A DNA stretch of 13,203 nt from Candidatus Woesearchaeota archaeon (GCA_007117145.1 SKHC01000025.1:1-13203); one strand, 5' to 3'; positions 6,832-13,203 are shown, numbered from the stretch's first letter. Notes: a model not told the origin generated them from the letters alone. A program made the numbers and translations.

Positions 6832-6844
6832 CTTATTAAATAAG
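6832..6844. promoter_or_regulatory. Perfect 13-bp palindrome over the Lrp-gene TATA box
   Basis: CTTATTAAATAAG is a perfect dyad (CTTATT-A-AATAAG). Read on the minus strand it includes a TTATTTAATAAG TATA-like box centred about 54 nt before the Lrp-family start, implying a leader of about 25-30 nt. A protein bound here would block TBP, which fits autorepression. Symmetry is partly expected in AT-rich DNA. Confidence 0.4.
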
Positions 6845-6850
6845 TTATTT

Positions 6851-6888
6851 CTGAAACTAAAACGTTTGTTTCAGGAATTTTCTGAAAC
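6851..6888. promoter_or_regulatory. Three CTGAAAC boxes in alternating orientation, candidate operator
   Basis: CTGAAAC occurs at 6851-6857 (+), as its complement GTTTCAG at 6868-6874, and again at 6882-6888 (+). The two direct copies start 31 bp apart, about three helical turns. The second and third form an inverted repeat over 6868-6888, and the first and second another over 6851-6874. Both direct copies sit in the longer TTTCTGAAAC. The array lies between the divergent promoters, just upstream of the expected TATA region of the gene at 6929. The Lrp-family protein or the winged-helix protein itself is the likely binder. Confidence 0.55.
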
Positions 6889-6893
6889 AAAAA

Positions 6894-6913
6894 AGTATTA
6901 ATATTATAATACT
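6894..6913 (+). promoter_or_regulatory. Probable promoter core of the three-gene operon, with an inverted repeat
   Basis: Arms AGTATTA (6894-6900) and TAATACT (6907-6913) flank ATATTA, about 27 nt before the ATG at 6929, where a box A is expected. No canonical TTTATATA is present, so the promoter may be weak or activator-dependent. The dyad may be an operator or chance. Confidence 0.35.
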
Positions 6914-6928
6914 AATACAATAATAGAG

Positions 6929-8389
6929 ATGAACACTCAAAAACAAAAAGTACTCCTAGCATTCACAAAAGAAAAAAACAAACCGCTTAGCACAAGCGAT
7001 CTAGTAAAACACGTATTCAAAAAAGAATACGAGGAATGCCAAGACAAAATAACTACACCAACAAAAGACAAAGAAGTTATAAAACTTGGAAAAAGAGAAC
7101 TCGCAAGACTACACAGAAAACTACTATACCACTTAAACACGTTAGTACAAGACTCAACACTAATAGTTACAAACGTTAAAGGGAAAGGAGAGAAACACTA
7201 CGCAGTAAACACTCAAAAAGAACAAGACGATTACAAACTAAAAAAAATCGTGGAGACAATCACAGGAAGAGAGCTTGAAAACGTAGACTTACAAGGACTA
7301 GAAAAATTCATATCAAAAGGCTACATAAAAAAACCGAAAAGCAACTACATCAGAAAACTAAAAACTATATTGATAAACCCGAAAGGAAAAACACTAACAG
7401 AACTTTTCATATTACTAGAAGATTTAATGGTCACAATCACTGACACGATAGCAATAGAAGACTTCCAAACATTAATCAGTCAAAACGAGCCAGAACATCT
7501 ACAAACATTTCTTAGAAAACTAGACTATGAAAGCCAAGAGTACAACATACAAATCAACTTACTCCTAGAAGCCAAAAGTACAGATCAAGCAAGAATGACT
7601 GATTTTCTTGAAAGCTTAAAAAAAACAAACCTGAAAGCAATCCTATTAACCTCAGTAGAAGAAATTGGAAACAAAAACCGACTTTTTAAAAAACTGCTAG
7701 GCATTACAAACGTGTCTTTTCAAAACAAAGCAATAAACCACAGTCCGATAATACTTGGAAAAGAAGGAGCATACAGTGTAAGCAGAAAACACTGGGACGA
7801 ATACCTCCAAGTAAAAAACGATTTAACAGGCCTATTATATAGCAGCACATCAGTAGTGGTAGATGCCAAGAAAGTTTTTGAGAGAAAACTAACATACTTT
7901 GAATTCAGAGAACTAATAATAGAGCTTGCAAAAAACATGATAAAAGCAATGACACATCAAAGAAGAAACGCAGACACACTATTTTTCAAAATAAACCACT
8001 TAAACAAAGCCAAGCAAAAAGAATTCTACCAAGCAAACACATCATACATCAGATTAAAACATATAGAATCAGAAGTAAAAAATTCAGATGATGAACTACT
8101 AAACTTACTTGAAAGCACAACAGAACAATTAAAAGAATTCTGCACATCATCAGAAACCATATTCAAAAGCTGTGGTTTGCCAACAAGAATCAGAATCAAA
8201 CTTGGAACAACAACTCCAACAAGCACAAAAGACGTTGTAACAAATGAGATAATAAAAACAATAGATAGCCATCACAGCTTTGCAAACATAAAAGACACAA
8301 ACCAGTTAATAACAATATTTAACGAGTGCAAAACAGCCCTAATAGAAGTTAAAAGAACAGAAAGCGTGACATTGGAGAAATTCATATGA
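6929..8389 (+). CDS. Winged-helix protein of unknown function, first gene of the TS-like operon
   Basis: I do not recognise this 486-aa protein as a whole. Residues 1-95 look like a winged helix: helices around 3-13, 22-33 and 56-74 (recognition-like LHRKLLYHLNTLVQ), then a wing VTNVKGKGEKHYAV. The rest appears soluble alpha/beta. Residues 100-200 are mostly helical. Residues 205-320 alternate strands and helices (YNIQINLLLEAKS, KAILLTSVEE, HSPIILGKEGAYSV, SSTSVVVDAKKVF). Residues 321-486 are largely helical, with a basic patch QRRNAD near 344. I see no Walker, nuclease, methyltransferase or membrane motif. The ATG at 6929 lacks a Shine-Dalgarno site and lies about 27 nt from the promoter core. 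The stop overlaps the next start by 4 bases (ATGA). DNA binding and a shared role with the TS-like protein are inference. Confidence 0.8.
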   Translation: MNTQKQKVLLAFTKEKNKPLSTSDLVKHVFKKEYEECQDKITTPTKDKEVIKLGKRELARLHRKLLYHLNTLVQDSTLIVTNVKGKGEKHYAVNTQKEQDDYKLKKIVETITGRELENVDLQGLEKFISKGYIKKPKSNYIRKLKTILINPKGKTLTELFILLEDLMVTITDTIAIEDFQTLISQNEPEHLQTFLRKLDYESQEYNIQINLLLEAKSTDQARMTDFLESLKKTNLKAILLTSVEEIGNKNRLFKKLLGITNVSFQNKAINHSPIILGKEGAYSVSRKHWDEYLQVKNDLTGLLYSSTSVVVDAKKVFERKLTYFEFRELIIELAKNMIKAMTHQRRNADTLFFKINHLNKAKQKEFYQANTSYIRLKHIESEVKNSDDELLNLLESTTEQLKEFCTSSETIFKSCGLPTRIRIKLGTTTPTSTKDVVTNEIIKTIDSHHSFANIKDTNQLITIFNECKTALIEVKRTESVTLEKFI

Positions 8390-9030
8390 AAACTATAGAT
8401 GTTTGGAAACAAAAATTAAAGAAAATAAAAAACGAAGGCTACACATACGTAGATATAGATAACAGAAGAGCAAAAGAGCTATTAAACGTCATAATCACAA
8501 TTGAAGATCCAAAAAAACAAGAAATTGAAGGCCCACTAGATTATTTAAGTGCACAACATAAATGGTTATACCCATCAAAAACAGAGATAAGCAACGTCAT
8601 GTTTAAAGAAATACTAAATCCGGCGTATGACTACACTTATGGAGGTAGAATATTTAACTTTGCAGACAAATTCAACCAAATAAACAACTTCATAATACCT
8701 CTATTAAAAAAACAACCATTAACACGGGCAGCAGTTGTCAGCGTTTACAACCCTATAGAAGATAGCAATTTCACAAACACAAACAAACCAGGAATAATAA
8801 TGCTATACTTTAGAATAATCGAAGAGAAACTCACAATAAGCGCAGTTATTAGAAGCCAAGACTTCTTTTTTGGCTGGCCAGCAAACATCTACCAAATATA
8901 TTCACTGCAAAAATACGTAGCAGAAAACCTAAATGTGGAAATTGGAAGTTTAACAACACTTAGCAACTCAACCCATATCTTCGAATCAAACTTTGAAGAC
9001 ATAAACCAATTAGTTCAAGAGGAAAAATGA
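8386..9030 (+). CDS. Thymidylate-synthase-like protein lacking the catalytic cysteine
   Basis: This 214-aa protein has the fold signature of archaeal-type thymidylate synthase (TS). YTYGGRI (84-88 region), LTRAAVVSVYNP (112-123), IRSQDFFFGWPANIYQIYSL (155-174) and THIFESN (196-202) match TS blocks. Aligned without gaps to remembered E. coli ThyA motifs from the active-site loop to the C-terminal His, R156, D159, N167 and H197 match Arg166, Asp169, Asn177 and His207. The nucleophile Cys146 falls on G136 (NKPGII instead of PPCH) and Tyr209 on F199. The nucleotide-binding fold thus looks kept while classical dUMP methylation should be lost. It may be a sensor, a scaffold, or an enzyme with different chemistry. 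It is coupled to the 486-aa protein and to the small coiled-coil protein by ATGA overlaps on both sides. Confidence 0.8.
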   Translation: MKTIDVWKQKLKKIKNEGYTYVDIDNRRAKELLNVIITIEDPKKQEIEGPLDYLSAQHKWLYPSKTEISNVMFKEILNPAYDYTYGGRIFNFADKFNQINNFIIPLLKKQPLTRAAVVSVYNPIEDSNFTNTNKPGIIMLYFRIIEEKLTISAVIRSQDFFFGWPANIYQIYSLQKYVAENLNVEIGSLTTLSNSTHIFESNFEDINQLVQEEK

Positions 9031-9203
9031 AAGTAAAAAAAATAAGCAAAGATGAGCAAATAAGAATACTTAGAGAAGAGCTCAAAAGAAAAAATACTCA
9101 GATAGAACAGTTAAAAAAAGAAAAAGAGTTACTCTTTAAACTAAGTATAAAAACAACTCAGAAGATGCAAGAAGAACAAAAATTCAAAGAAAACTCGAAA
9201 TAA
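9027..9203 (+). CDS. 58-aa coiled-coil protein, third gene of the TS-like operon
   Basis: This short gene starts at ATG 9027 inside the last codons of the TS-like gene (ATGA overlap) and ends at TAA 9201-9203. The protein begins MKVKKISKDEQIRILREEL. It is almost entirely charged helix (about 35 percent Lys plus Glu), with hydrophobic residues spaced as in a coiled coil (I13, L14, L18, I25, L28, L35, L36), and has no cysteine or signal peptide. The coupling to the previous gene, the clean stop and the coiled-coil pattern support a real gene, probably a small partner that dimerises or bridges the other two proteins. Its last 20 bases overlap the 3' end of the convergent uracil-DNA glycosylase gene. 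I know no named family. Confidence 0.68.
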   Translation: MKVKKISKDEQIRILREELKRKNTQIEQLKKEKELLFKLSIKTTQKMQEEQKFKENSK

Positions 9204-9750
9204 CTTTGAAATCTAATTCCAAGACTTTTCTAAGCCCTGGGTTGTATAACATGCTAGCAGGATGATATAGTGGAATTACAATTCTTGGACTTCCAGCTAA
9301 AACAATATTTTTTGGCTTTCCATGCAACTTACTAATACCTTCAATTTTATTCATACCCAAAACTTCAAAACCACTCAAAACAAACTTCGTTGCGTAGTTG
9401 CCAAGCGTGCAAATAATCTTTGGATTAATAATACTTATTTGTTTAATCAAAAAAGGCGTATGACTTTTTATTTCTTCAATGCTCGGATTCCTATTATTTG
9501 GAGGTCGATACTTTAAAATGTTGGCGATGTAGACATCATCTAAATCTAAGTTGATGCTGTTTAGAAGTTTATCTAACTCTTTGCCAGCACTTCCCACAAA
9601 AGGAACACCTAACTCATCTTCTTTAGCCCCCGGAGCTTCTCCTATGAATAAAATTTTAGCTTTTGGATTTCCCTTACCAAAAACCAAATTGTTTTCAGCC
9701 AAAGGCAGATTTTTGGATTCAATTTCTTTCTTTAACTCTTCCAGCTCCAT
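9184..9750 (-). CDS. udg: Family 4 uracil-DNA glycosylase without iron-sulfur cysteines
   Basis: This enzyme excises uracil from DNA, starting base-excision repair of deaminated cytosine. The motifs are those of family 4: [20 protein letters not shown] (37-56) as motif [18 protein letters not shown] (74-90), and [12 protein letters not shown] (163-174) as motif B. Length, 188 aa, is typical. The family normally binds a 4Fe-4S cluster with four cysteines. Here S12 and L15 stand at the usual CxxC, Y81 replaces the Cys of KCRPP, and H97 replaces the Cys of the next helix. The only cysteine left is C114, which is not a ligand. The fold must therefore be stabilised without the cluster. The upstream gene ends 2 nt before this start, so the two form an operon. 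Confidence 0.9.
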   Translation of the reverse strand: MELEELKKEIESKNLPLAENNLVFGKGNPKAKILFIGEAPGAKEDELGVPFVGSAGKELDKLLNSINLDLDDVYIANILKYRPPNNRNPSIEEIKSHTPFLIKQISIINPKIICTLGNYATKFVLSGFEVLGMNKIEGISKLHGKPKNIVLAGSPRIVIPLYHPASMLYNPGLRKVLELDFKVISSFL

Positions 9751-9752
9751 CT

Positions 9753-10172
9753 TTAAAATAAGCTAGCTATCCTGATAAACATCCTTGAAACTACAAGCTT
9801 AGTTTGACTTCCAAAACTTTGACCTTCAAGAATAATATCTTCTTTTAACCTAGCATTTAATTCTTTCAAAGGGTCATCACTATCTAAAATTATGTCAATA
9901 ACTTCCAAATCAGAGATGTATGCATGAATGTTTGGCTCATCAAGTGCTTCGCATCCAATACTTTCAACTTTTCCGTTACTAGTTTCTAAGTGGCCGATTA
10001 ACTCTTCATTTGGATCAAAGATGTTAATTTTGTCATTTCTATATGGGAGATACCTCGGAATACTTGCATCTTCAACAACTTCAGTTCTTTCAATTAACTC
10101 TTGACATAAGTCATTAGCACTAACCATACTTATTGTTCCAATCATTATTAATAATATAAATAGATATTTCAT
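9753..10172 (-). CDS. Small secreted protein of unknown function
   Basis: This 139-aa protein begins with a clear signal peptide ([19 protein letters not shown]), with a likely cleavage after residue 19 (VSA-N). The mature part is acidic, with two cysteines (C23 and C74) that could pair outside the cell. A segment [20 protein letters not shown] (49-68) looks like beta strands with turns, and [28 protein letters not shown] (90-117) like a strand followed by an amphipathic helix. I cannot assign a family; a weak likeness to SCP2-type lipid-binding ends is only an impression. I prefer ATG 10172 to a TTG at 10187: the TATA box centred near 10203 would start transcription about there. It is the first gene of an operon with uracil-DNA glycosylase, an odd functional pairing. 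Confidence 0.72.
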   Translation of the reverse strand: MKYLFILLIMIGTISMVSANDLCQELIERTEVVEDASIPRYLPYRNDKINIFDPNEELIGHLETSNGKVESIGCEALDEPNIHAYISDLEVIDIILDSDDPLKELNARLKEDIILEGQSFGSQTKLVVSRMFIRIASLF

Positions 10173-10196
10173 AGAATTTTTTATCAAGCATGGTTA

Positions 10197-10208
10197 GTTA
10201 TATATTTT
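10197..10208 (-). promoter_or_regulatory. TATA box of the secreted protein-UDG operon
   Basis: The minus strand reads AAAATATATAAC, centred about 30 nt before the ATG at 10172. No Shine-Dalgarno site lies between, so a leaderless or near-leaderless mRNA is likely. Confidence 0.55.
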
Positions 10209-10262
10209 TCTGTTAACAAAATAAATAATTTCTATATAGAAAATAAATATAAAAACGAAACA

Positions 10263-10270
10263 TTTAAATA
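10263..10270 (+). promoter_or_regulatory. TATA box of the grpE-dnaK operon
   Basis: TTTAAATA, preceded by CGAAACA as a BRE-like element. Transcription should start near 10290, leaving a leader of about 40 nt with GGTG (10322-10325) as ribosome site ahead of the grpE ATG. This leader is longer than the other promoters in the window give. Confidence 0.6.
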
Positions 10271-10294
10271 AAAAACATCGTTTTTGCATGGTTG

Positions 10295-10311
10295 GTTGAT
10301 TTAAAGTCAAC
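10295..10311. promoter_or_regulatory. Inverted repeat just downstream of the grpE transcription start
   Basis: GTTGATTTAAAGTCAAC has perfect 5-bp arms GTTGA/TCAAC around TTTAAAG. It begins a few bases after the expected start of transcription, where a bound repressor would block polymerase. This is a plausible heat-shock operator by position only; I do not recognise a named regulator's motif. Confidence 0.35.
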
Positions 10312-10333
10312 GTAAAAAGTGGGTGTATGATCA

Positions 10334-10786
10334 ATGGCAAAACAAACAAAAATATCAAAATTAGAACAAGAGCACAAAGAGTTAAAGGAATTACTACAAA
10401 GAAACCTAGCAGAATTCCAAAACTACCAGAAAAGAACGCAAAAAGATAAAGAAAACTTAGTAAAAATAGCGACGGAGGGATTAATACACAAAATCTTGCC
10501 AGTAATTGACAACCTCGAATTAGCACTCAAAAATAACAAAACACAAAACGATTTTTCAAAAGGAGTTGAAATGATATACACACAACTCTTAGAAGTATTA
10601 GAAGAAGAAGGAGTTAGACAAATACCCTCAGAAGAATTCAATCCCGCTCTGCACGAAGTAGTGTTAGTTGATGACAATGCAAAAGAAGAAAGCGTAATAG
10701 TACTACAAAAAGGGTATATGCTCGGAGACAAAGTACTAAGACACGCAAAAGTAAAAATAAACAGGAAAGGTGATAAAAATGAGTAA
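10334..10786 (+). CDS. grpE: Nucleotide exchange factor GrpE
   Basis: GrpE releases ADP from DnaK and so resets the chaperone cycle in the cytoplasm. This 150-aa protein is short, lacking the acidic N-terminal extension of many bacterial forms. Residues 5-45 form the long dimeric coiled coil, including the conserved [26 protein letters not shown] (55-65) and [18 protein letters not shown] (77-94) form the four-helix region. [11 protein letters not shown] (100-110) is the family signature of the beta domain that touches DnaK. The C-terminus [20 protein letters not shown] is canonical. GGTG at 10322-10325 serves as ribosome site. Its last 8 bases overlap dnaK, whose Shine-Dalgarno site lies in the grpE 3' end. 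Confidence 0.96.
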   Translation: MAKQTKISKLEQEHKELKELLQRNLAEFQNYQKRTQKDKENLVKIATEGLIHKILPVIDNLELALKNNKTQNDFSKGVEMIYTQLLEVLEEEGVRQIPSEEFNPALHEVVLVDDNAKEESVIVLQKGYMLGDKVLRHAKVKINRKGDKNE

Positions 10787-12611
10787 AGTAATCGGAATAG
10801 ATCTTGGAACAACATTCTCAGCAGTATCTGTAATGGAAGGAGGAAAACCAGTAATAATACCAAACGCGGAAGGAAGCAGAACAACACCTAGCGTTGTTAG
10901 CATATCAAATGATGGAGAAAGATTAATAGGAAACACAGCAAGAAACCAAGCAATTGTAAACCCAGAACACACAGTTCGAAGCATAAAAAGACATATGGGT
11001 GAAGACTACAAAGTAAAAATTAGAGGAAAAGAATACACGCCACAAGAAATAAGCGCGATGGTGTTGCAAAAACTAAAAGCAGACGCTGAAAGCTACCTTG
11101 GACAAAAAATTCAAAAAGCAGTAATCACAGTGCCAGCATACTTTAGTGATAGCCAAAGACAAGCAACAAAAGATGCAGGAAAAATTGCAGGCCTCGACGT
11201 ACTAAGAATAATCAACGAGCCAACAGCAGCAAGCCTAGCATACGGATTAGATAAAGGAGAAGATCAAACAGTACTAGTATTTGACTTTGGAGGAGGAACC
11301 TTCGACGTATCCATACTAGAACTTGGAGATGGAGTCTTTGAAGTAAAAGCAACAAACGGAGACAACCACTTAGGAGGAGATGACATAGACGAAATAATCA
11401 TTGACTTCATAGCAGAAGAATTCAAAAAACAAAATAAAATAGACTTAAGAGAAGACAAAACAGCATACCAAAGACTAAAAGAAGCAGCAGAGAAAGCAAA
11501 AATTGAACTCTCGACCAAAGTCAAAACAAGCATTAACCTGCCATTTATAACAGCAGACCAAACAGGACCAAAACACTTAGACATAGAGCTTACAAGAGCA
11601 AGATTTGAAAGCCTAATAAGTGACGTTATAAAAAGACTTGAAAGTCCAACAAAACAAGCACTAAAAGATGCAAAGATGACAGAGAAAGACTTAAACAAAG
11701 TAATCTTTGTGGGAGGAAGCACAAGAATACCTGCAGTGCAAGAACTAGTAAAAAAAATTACGAGCAAAGACGGAGACAAATCAGTAAACCCAGACGAAGC
11801 AGTAGCAATGGGAGCAGCAATACAAGGAGGAATACTAGCAGGAGAAGTAAAAGATGTATTACTACTTGATGTAACACCTCTAAGCCTTGGAATAGAAACC
11901 CTGGGAGGGGTCATGACAAAGATAATCGAGAAAAACACGACAATTCCAACAAAGAAAAGTCAAACGTTTAGCACAGCAGAAGACAATCAAAGCGCCGTGA
12001 CAATACACGTCTTGCAAGGAGAAAGACCAATGTCACAAGATAATAAAAGCCTTGGAAGATTCGACTTAGTAGGAATACCTCCAGCAACAAGAGGAGTACC
12101 ACAAATCGAAGTAACCTTTGACATCGACGCAAACGGAATAGTAAACGTCTCTGCAAAAGACCTTGGAACAGGAAAAGAGCAAGCAATAAAGATAACATCA
12201 ACCACTAACTTGTCAAAAGAAGAAGTGGAAAAAATGCAAAAAGAAGCAGAAGCAAACGCCAAGGAAGACGAAAAAAGAAAAGAAGAAGTTGAAGTATTAA
12301 ACCAAGCAGACAACTTAGTATACACAACAGAAAAACTCTTCGAAGACCTAAAAGACAAAGAAAAAGCAAAAGAGTTCGAGCCAATAAAAAAAGACATCGA
12401 TGAGCTAAAAAAACTCCGTGAAGAGAAGAAGATCGATGACTTGAAAAAGAAAATGGAAGAAATCAACAAGAAAGTCCAAGAAATGAGCCAAGAACTCTAC
12501 AAACAATCAGCTAAAGTACAAGAAAAACAAAAAACTGACGAAAAAGAAAAAACGGCTGACTTCGAAGAAGTAAAAGACAAAGAAGAAAACAATGATAAGG
12601 GCAAAAACTAA
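10779..12611 (+). CDS. dnaK: Molecular chaperone DnaK (Hsp70)
   Basis: This ATP-dependent chaperone binds exposed hydrophobic segments and refolds proteins with GrpE and DnaJ. The protein has 610 aa from the ATG at 10779. That start has GGTGAT (10769-10774) 4 nt upstream; a GTG at 10770 would overlap the site. Hsp70 signatures are all present: [14 protein letters not shown] at the N-terminus, [16 protein letters not shown], and [14 protein letters not shown] in the ATPase domain (about 1-360). The substrate domain (about 370-490) has [16 protein letters not shown], and the helical lid is very Lys/Glu-rich. After [16 protein letters not shown] the ATPase lobe lacks the insert of about 25 residues seen in E. 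coli, the state known for Gram-positive and archaeal Hsp70, consistent with old transfer from Firmicutes-like bacteria. Codons are strongly A- or C-ending. Confidence 0.98.
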   Translation: MSKVIGIDLGTTFSAVSVMEGGKPVIIPNAEGSRTTPSVVSISNDGERLIGNTARNQAIVNPEHTVRSIKRHMGEDYKVKIRGKEYTPQEISAMVLQKLKADAESYLGQKIQKAVITVPAYFSDSQRQATKDAGKIAGLDVLRIINEPTAASLAYGLDKGEDQTVLVFDFGGGTFDVSILELGDGVFEVKATNGDNHLGGDDIDEIIIDFIAEEFKKQNKIDLREDKTAYQRLKEAAEKAKIELSTKVKTSINLPFITADQTGPKHLDIELTRARFESLISDVIKRLESPTKQALKDAKMTEKDLNKVIFVGGSTRIPAVQELVKKITSKDGDKSVNPDEAVAMGAAIQGGILAGEVKDVLLLDVTPLSLGIETLGGVMTKIIEKNTTIPTKKSQTFSTAEDNQSAVTIHVLQGERPMSQDNKSLGRFDLVGIPPATRGVPQIEVTFDIDANGIVNVSAKDLGTGKEQAIKITSTTNLSKEEVEKMQKEAEANAKEDEKRKEEVEVLNQADNLVYTTEKLFEDLKDKEKAKEFEPIKKDIDELKKLREEKKIDDLKKKMEEINKKVQEMSQELYKQSAKVQEKQKTDEKEKTADFEEVKDKEENNDKGKN

Positions 12612-12641
12612 AAACCCTTACCTTTTTCTTTTCTTTTCAAA
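12612..12641 (+). terminator. Pyrimidine-rich tract between dnaK and dnaJ
   Basis: The 30-nt gap contains CCTTACCTTTTTC followed by two more TTTTC repeats. A U-rich stretch like this is the normal archaeal termination signal, yet dnaJ starts just behind it, with no TATA box and no Shine-Dalgarno site visible. It could be a partial terminator that lowers dnaJ expression relative to dnaK. Confidence 0.4.
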
Positions 12642-13203
12642 ATGACAAAAGACTACTATAAAATACTAGGTGTAGATAAAAATGCTAGTAAAGAAGAAAT
12701 AAAAAAAGCATACAAGAAACTAGCAAAAAAATATCACCCCGACCTAAACAAAGACAGCTCCGCTGAAACCAAATTCAAAGAAATAAGCGAAGCAGCAGCA
12801 GTTCTAGGAGATGACCAGAAAAGACAACAATACGATTCTATGGGTCACGACGCATTCAAACAAGGAGGAGGTTTCCAAGGATTTGATTTTAATGATTTCC
12901 AAGGAGGCTTCCAAGGCTTTGACATGGACGACATATTAAACACATTCTTTGGAGGCGGAAGTCGAAGAAGACAAACAGGGAGCGACTTAAGAGTAGACAT
13001 AACCTTAGACTTAGAAGAAGCAGCGTTTGGAGCAGAAAAAGACATAAAAATAAAAAAAAGAGTCTCATGCAACTCATGCGATGGAAAAGGGGGAAAAACA
13101 AAAACTTGCTCTGTATGTGGTGGAAGCGGTATCACAAGGCAAATAAGAAGAACACCATTTGGAAGCTTCCAAACCCAAACCACGTGTGGAAACTGCCAAG
13201 GAA
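12642..13203 (+). CDS. dnaJ: Co-chaperone DnaJ (Hsp40), 3' end outside window
   Basis: DnaJ delivers substrates to DnaK and stimulates its ATPase. The first 187 codons are present, about half of a normal 370-aa protein. Residues 1-70 are the J domain, with the catalytic HPD at 32-34 in [10 protein letters not shown]. Residues 74-106 are a short Gly/Phe-rich linker with three near-repeats of QGF(D). The zinc module starts at C143-x2-C146 and continues with C156-x2-C159 and C182-x2-C185 before the window ends. The spacing between the first two cysteine pairs is about four residues shorter than in E. coli DnaJ (GKGGKTKTC instead of GSGAKPGTQPQTC). It is the third gene of the chaperone operon, separated from dnaK by a T-rich tract. 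Confidence 0.96.
   Translation, partial: MTKDYYKILGVDKNASKEEIKKAYKKLAKKYHPDLNKDSSAETKFKEISEAAAVLGDDQKRQQYDSMGHDAFKQGGGFQGFDFNDFQGGFQGFDMDDILNTFFGGGSRRRQTGSDLRVDITLDLEEAAFGAEKDIKIKKRVSCNSCDGKGGKTKTCSVCGGSGITRQIRRTPFGSFQTQTTCGNCQG

Noticed and set aside
6848..6888. Repeated TTTCTGAAAC considered as a CRISPR remnant
   Set aside because: The units are only 7-10 bp, alternate in orientation, and lie in a promoter; there are no spacer-sized unique segments or cas genes.
8386..9030. Annotation as an ordinary thymidylate synthase supplying dTMP
   Set aside because: The nucleophilic Cys position is Gly136 with no gap in the surrounding alignment, so normal catalysis is not supported.
10194..10526. 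A 110-codon minus frame across the grpE promoter and 5' end
   Set aside because: It covers the divergent promoter region and is the Leu/Phe-rich shadow of grpE; two TATA boxes lie inside it.
11264..11938. A 224-codon open frame antisense to dnaK
   Set aside because: It lies wholly inside dnaK, is Ser/Phe-rich low-complexity sequence produced by the complement of A/C-ending codons, and has no promoter or ribosome site.
11968..12469. Two antisense open frames within the 3' half of dnaK
   Set aside because: They are reverse readings of the Lys/Glu-rich lid region (giving Ser/Phe or Leu/Arg runs) and overlap a certain gene.

Overview
The window is AT-rich archaeal DNA. Evidence: an archaeal/eukaryal-type tryptophanyl-tRNA synthetase, a DUF2683 protein paired with a RelE-type toxin, an Lrp/AsnC regulator, TATA boxes centred roughly 25-31 nt before many start codons (leaderless or very short leaders), and GGTGAT Shine-Dalgarno sites before starts inside operons. 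Small lean proteins, heavy AGA/ATA codon use and DUF2683 suggest a DPANN-type lineage such as Woesearchaeota or Pacearchaeota; that placement is inference. Silent codon positions favour A and C on the + strand whichever way a gene points, which looks like replication-linked strand bias.

Layout. 1-969 (-): trpS, its 3' end cut by the window edge. 1082-2103 (+): an orphan 136-aa protein and a UPF0316 membrane protein. 2108-3275 (-): a HEPN-like protein and an aspartate/glutamate racemase. 3318-3820 (-): a DUF2683/RelE toxin-antitoxin pair with a palindrome at its promoter. 3895-5223 (-): a class I photolyase. 5254-6280 (-): a putative lipoprotein and a SIMPL/DUF541 protein in one operon. 6323-6784 (-): an Lrp/AsnC regulator, divergent from a tightly overlapping three-gene operon at 6929-9203 (+). 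9184-10172 (-): a family 4 uracil-DNA glycosylase and a small secreted protein. 10334-13203 (+): the grpE-dnaK-dnaJ chaperone operon, with dnaJ cut by the window end.

The most unusual locus is 6929-9203. It encodes a 486-aa protein with an N-terminal winged helix, a thymidylate-synthase-fold protein with the catalytic cysteine replaced by glycine, and a 58-aa coiled-coil protein. Each gene overlaps the next by 4 bases. The promoter region shared with the Lrp gene carries three CTGAAAC boxes and two further dyads. Next to it is a uracil-DNA glycosylase that appears to have lost all four iron-sulfur cysteine ligands. No intergenic gap exceeds 300 bases. I saw no rRNA, tRNA, CRISPR array or insertion sequence.
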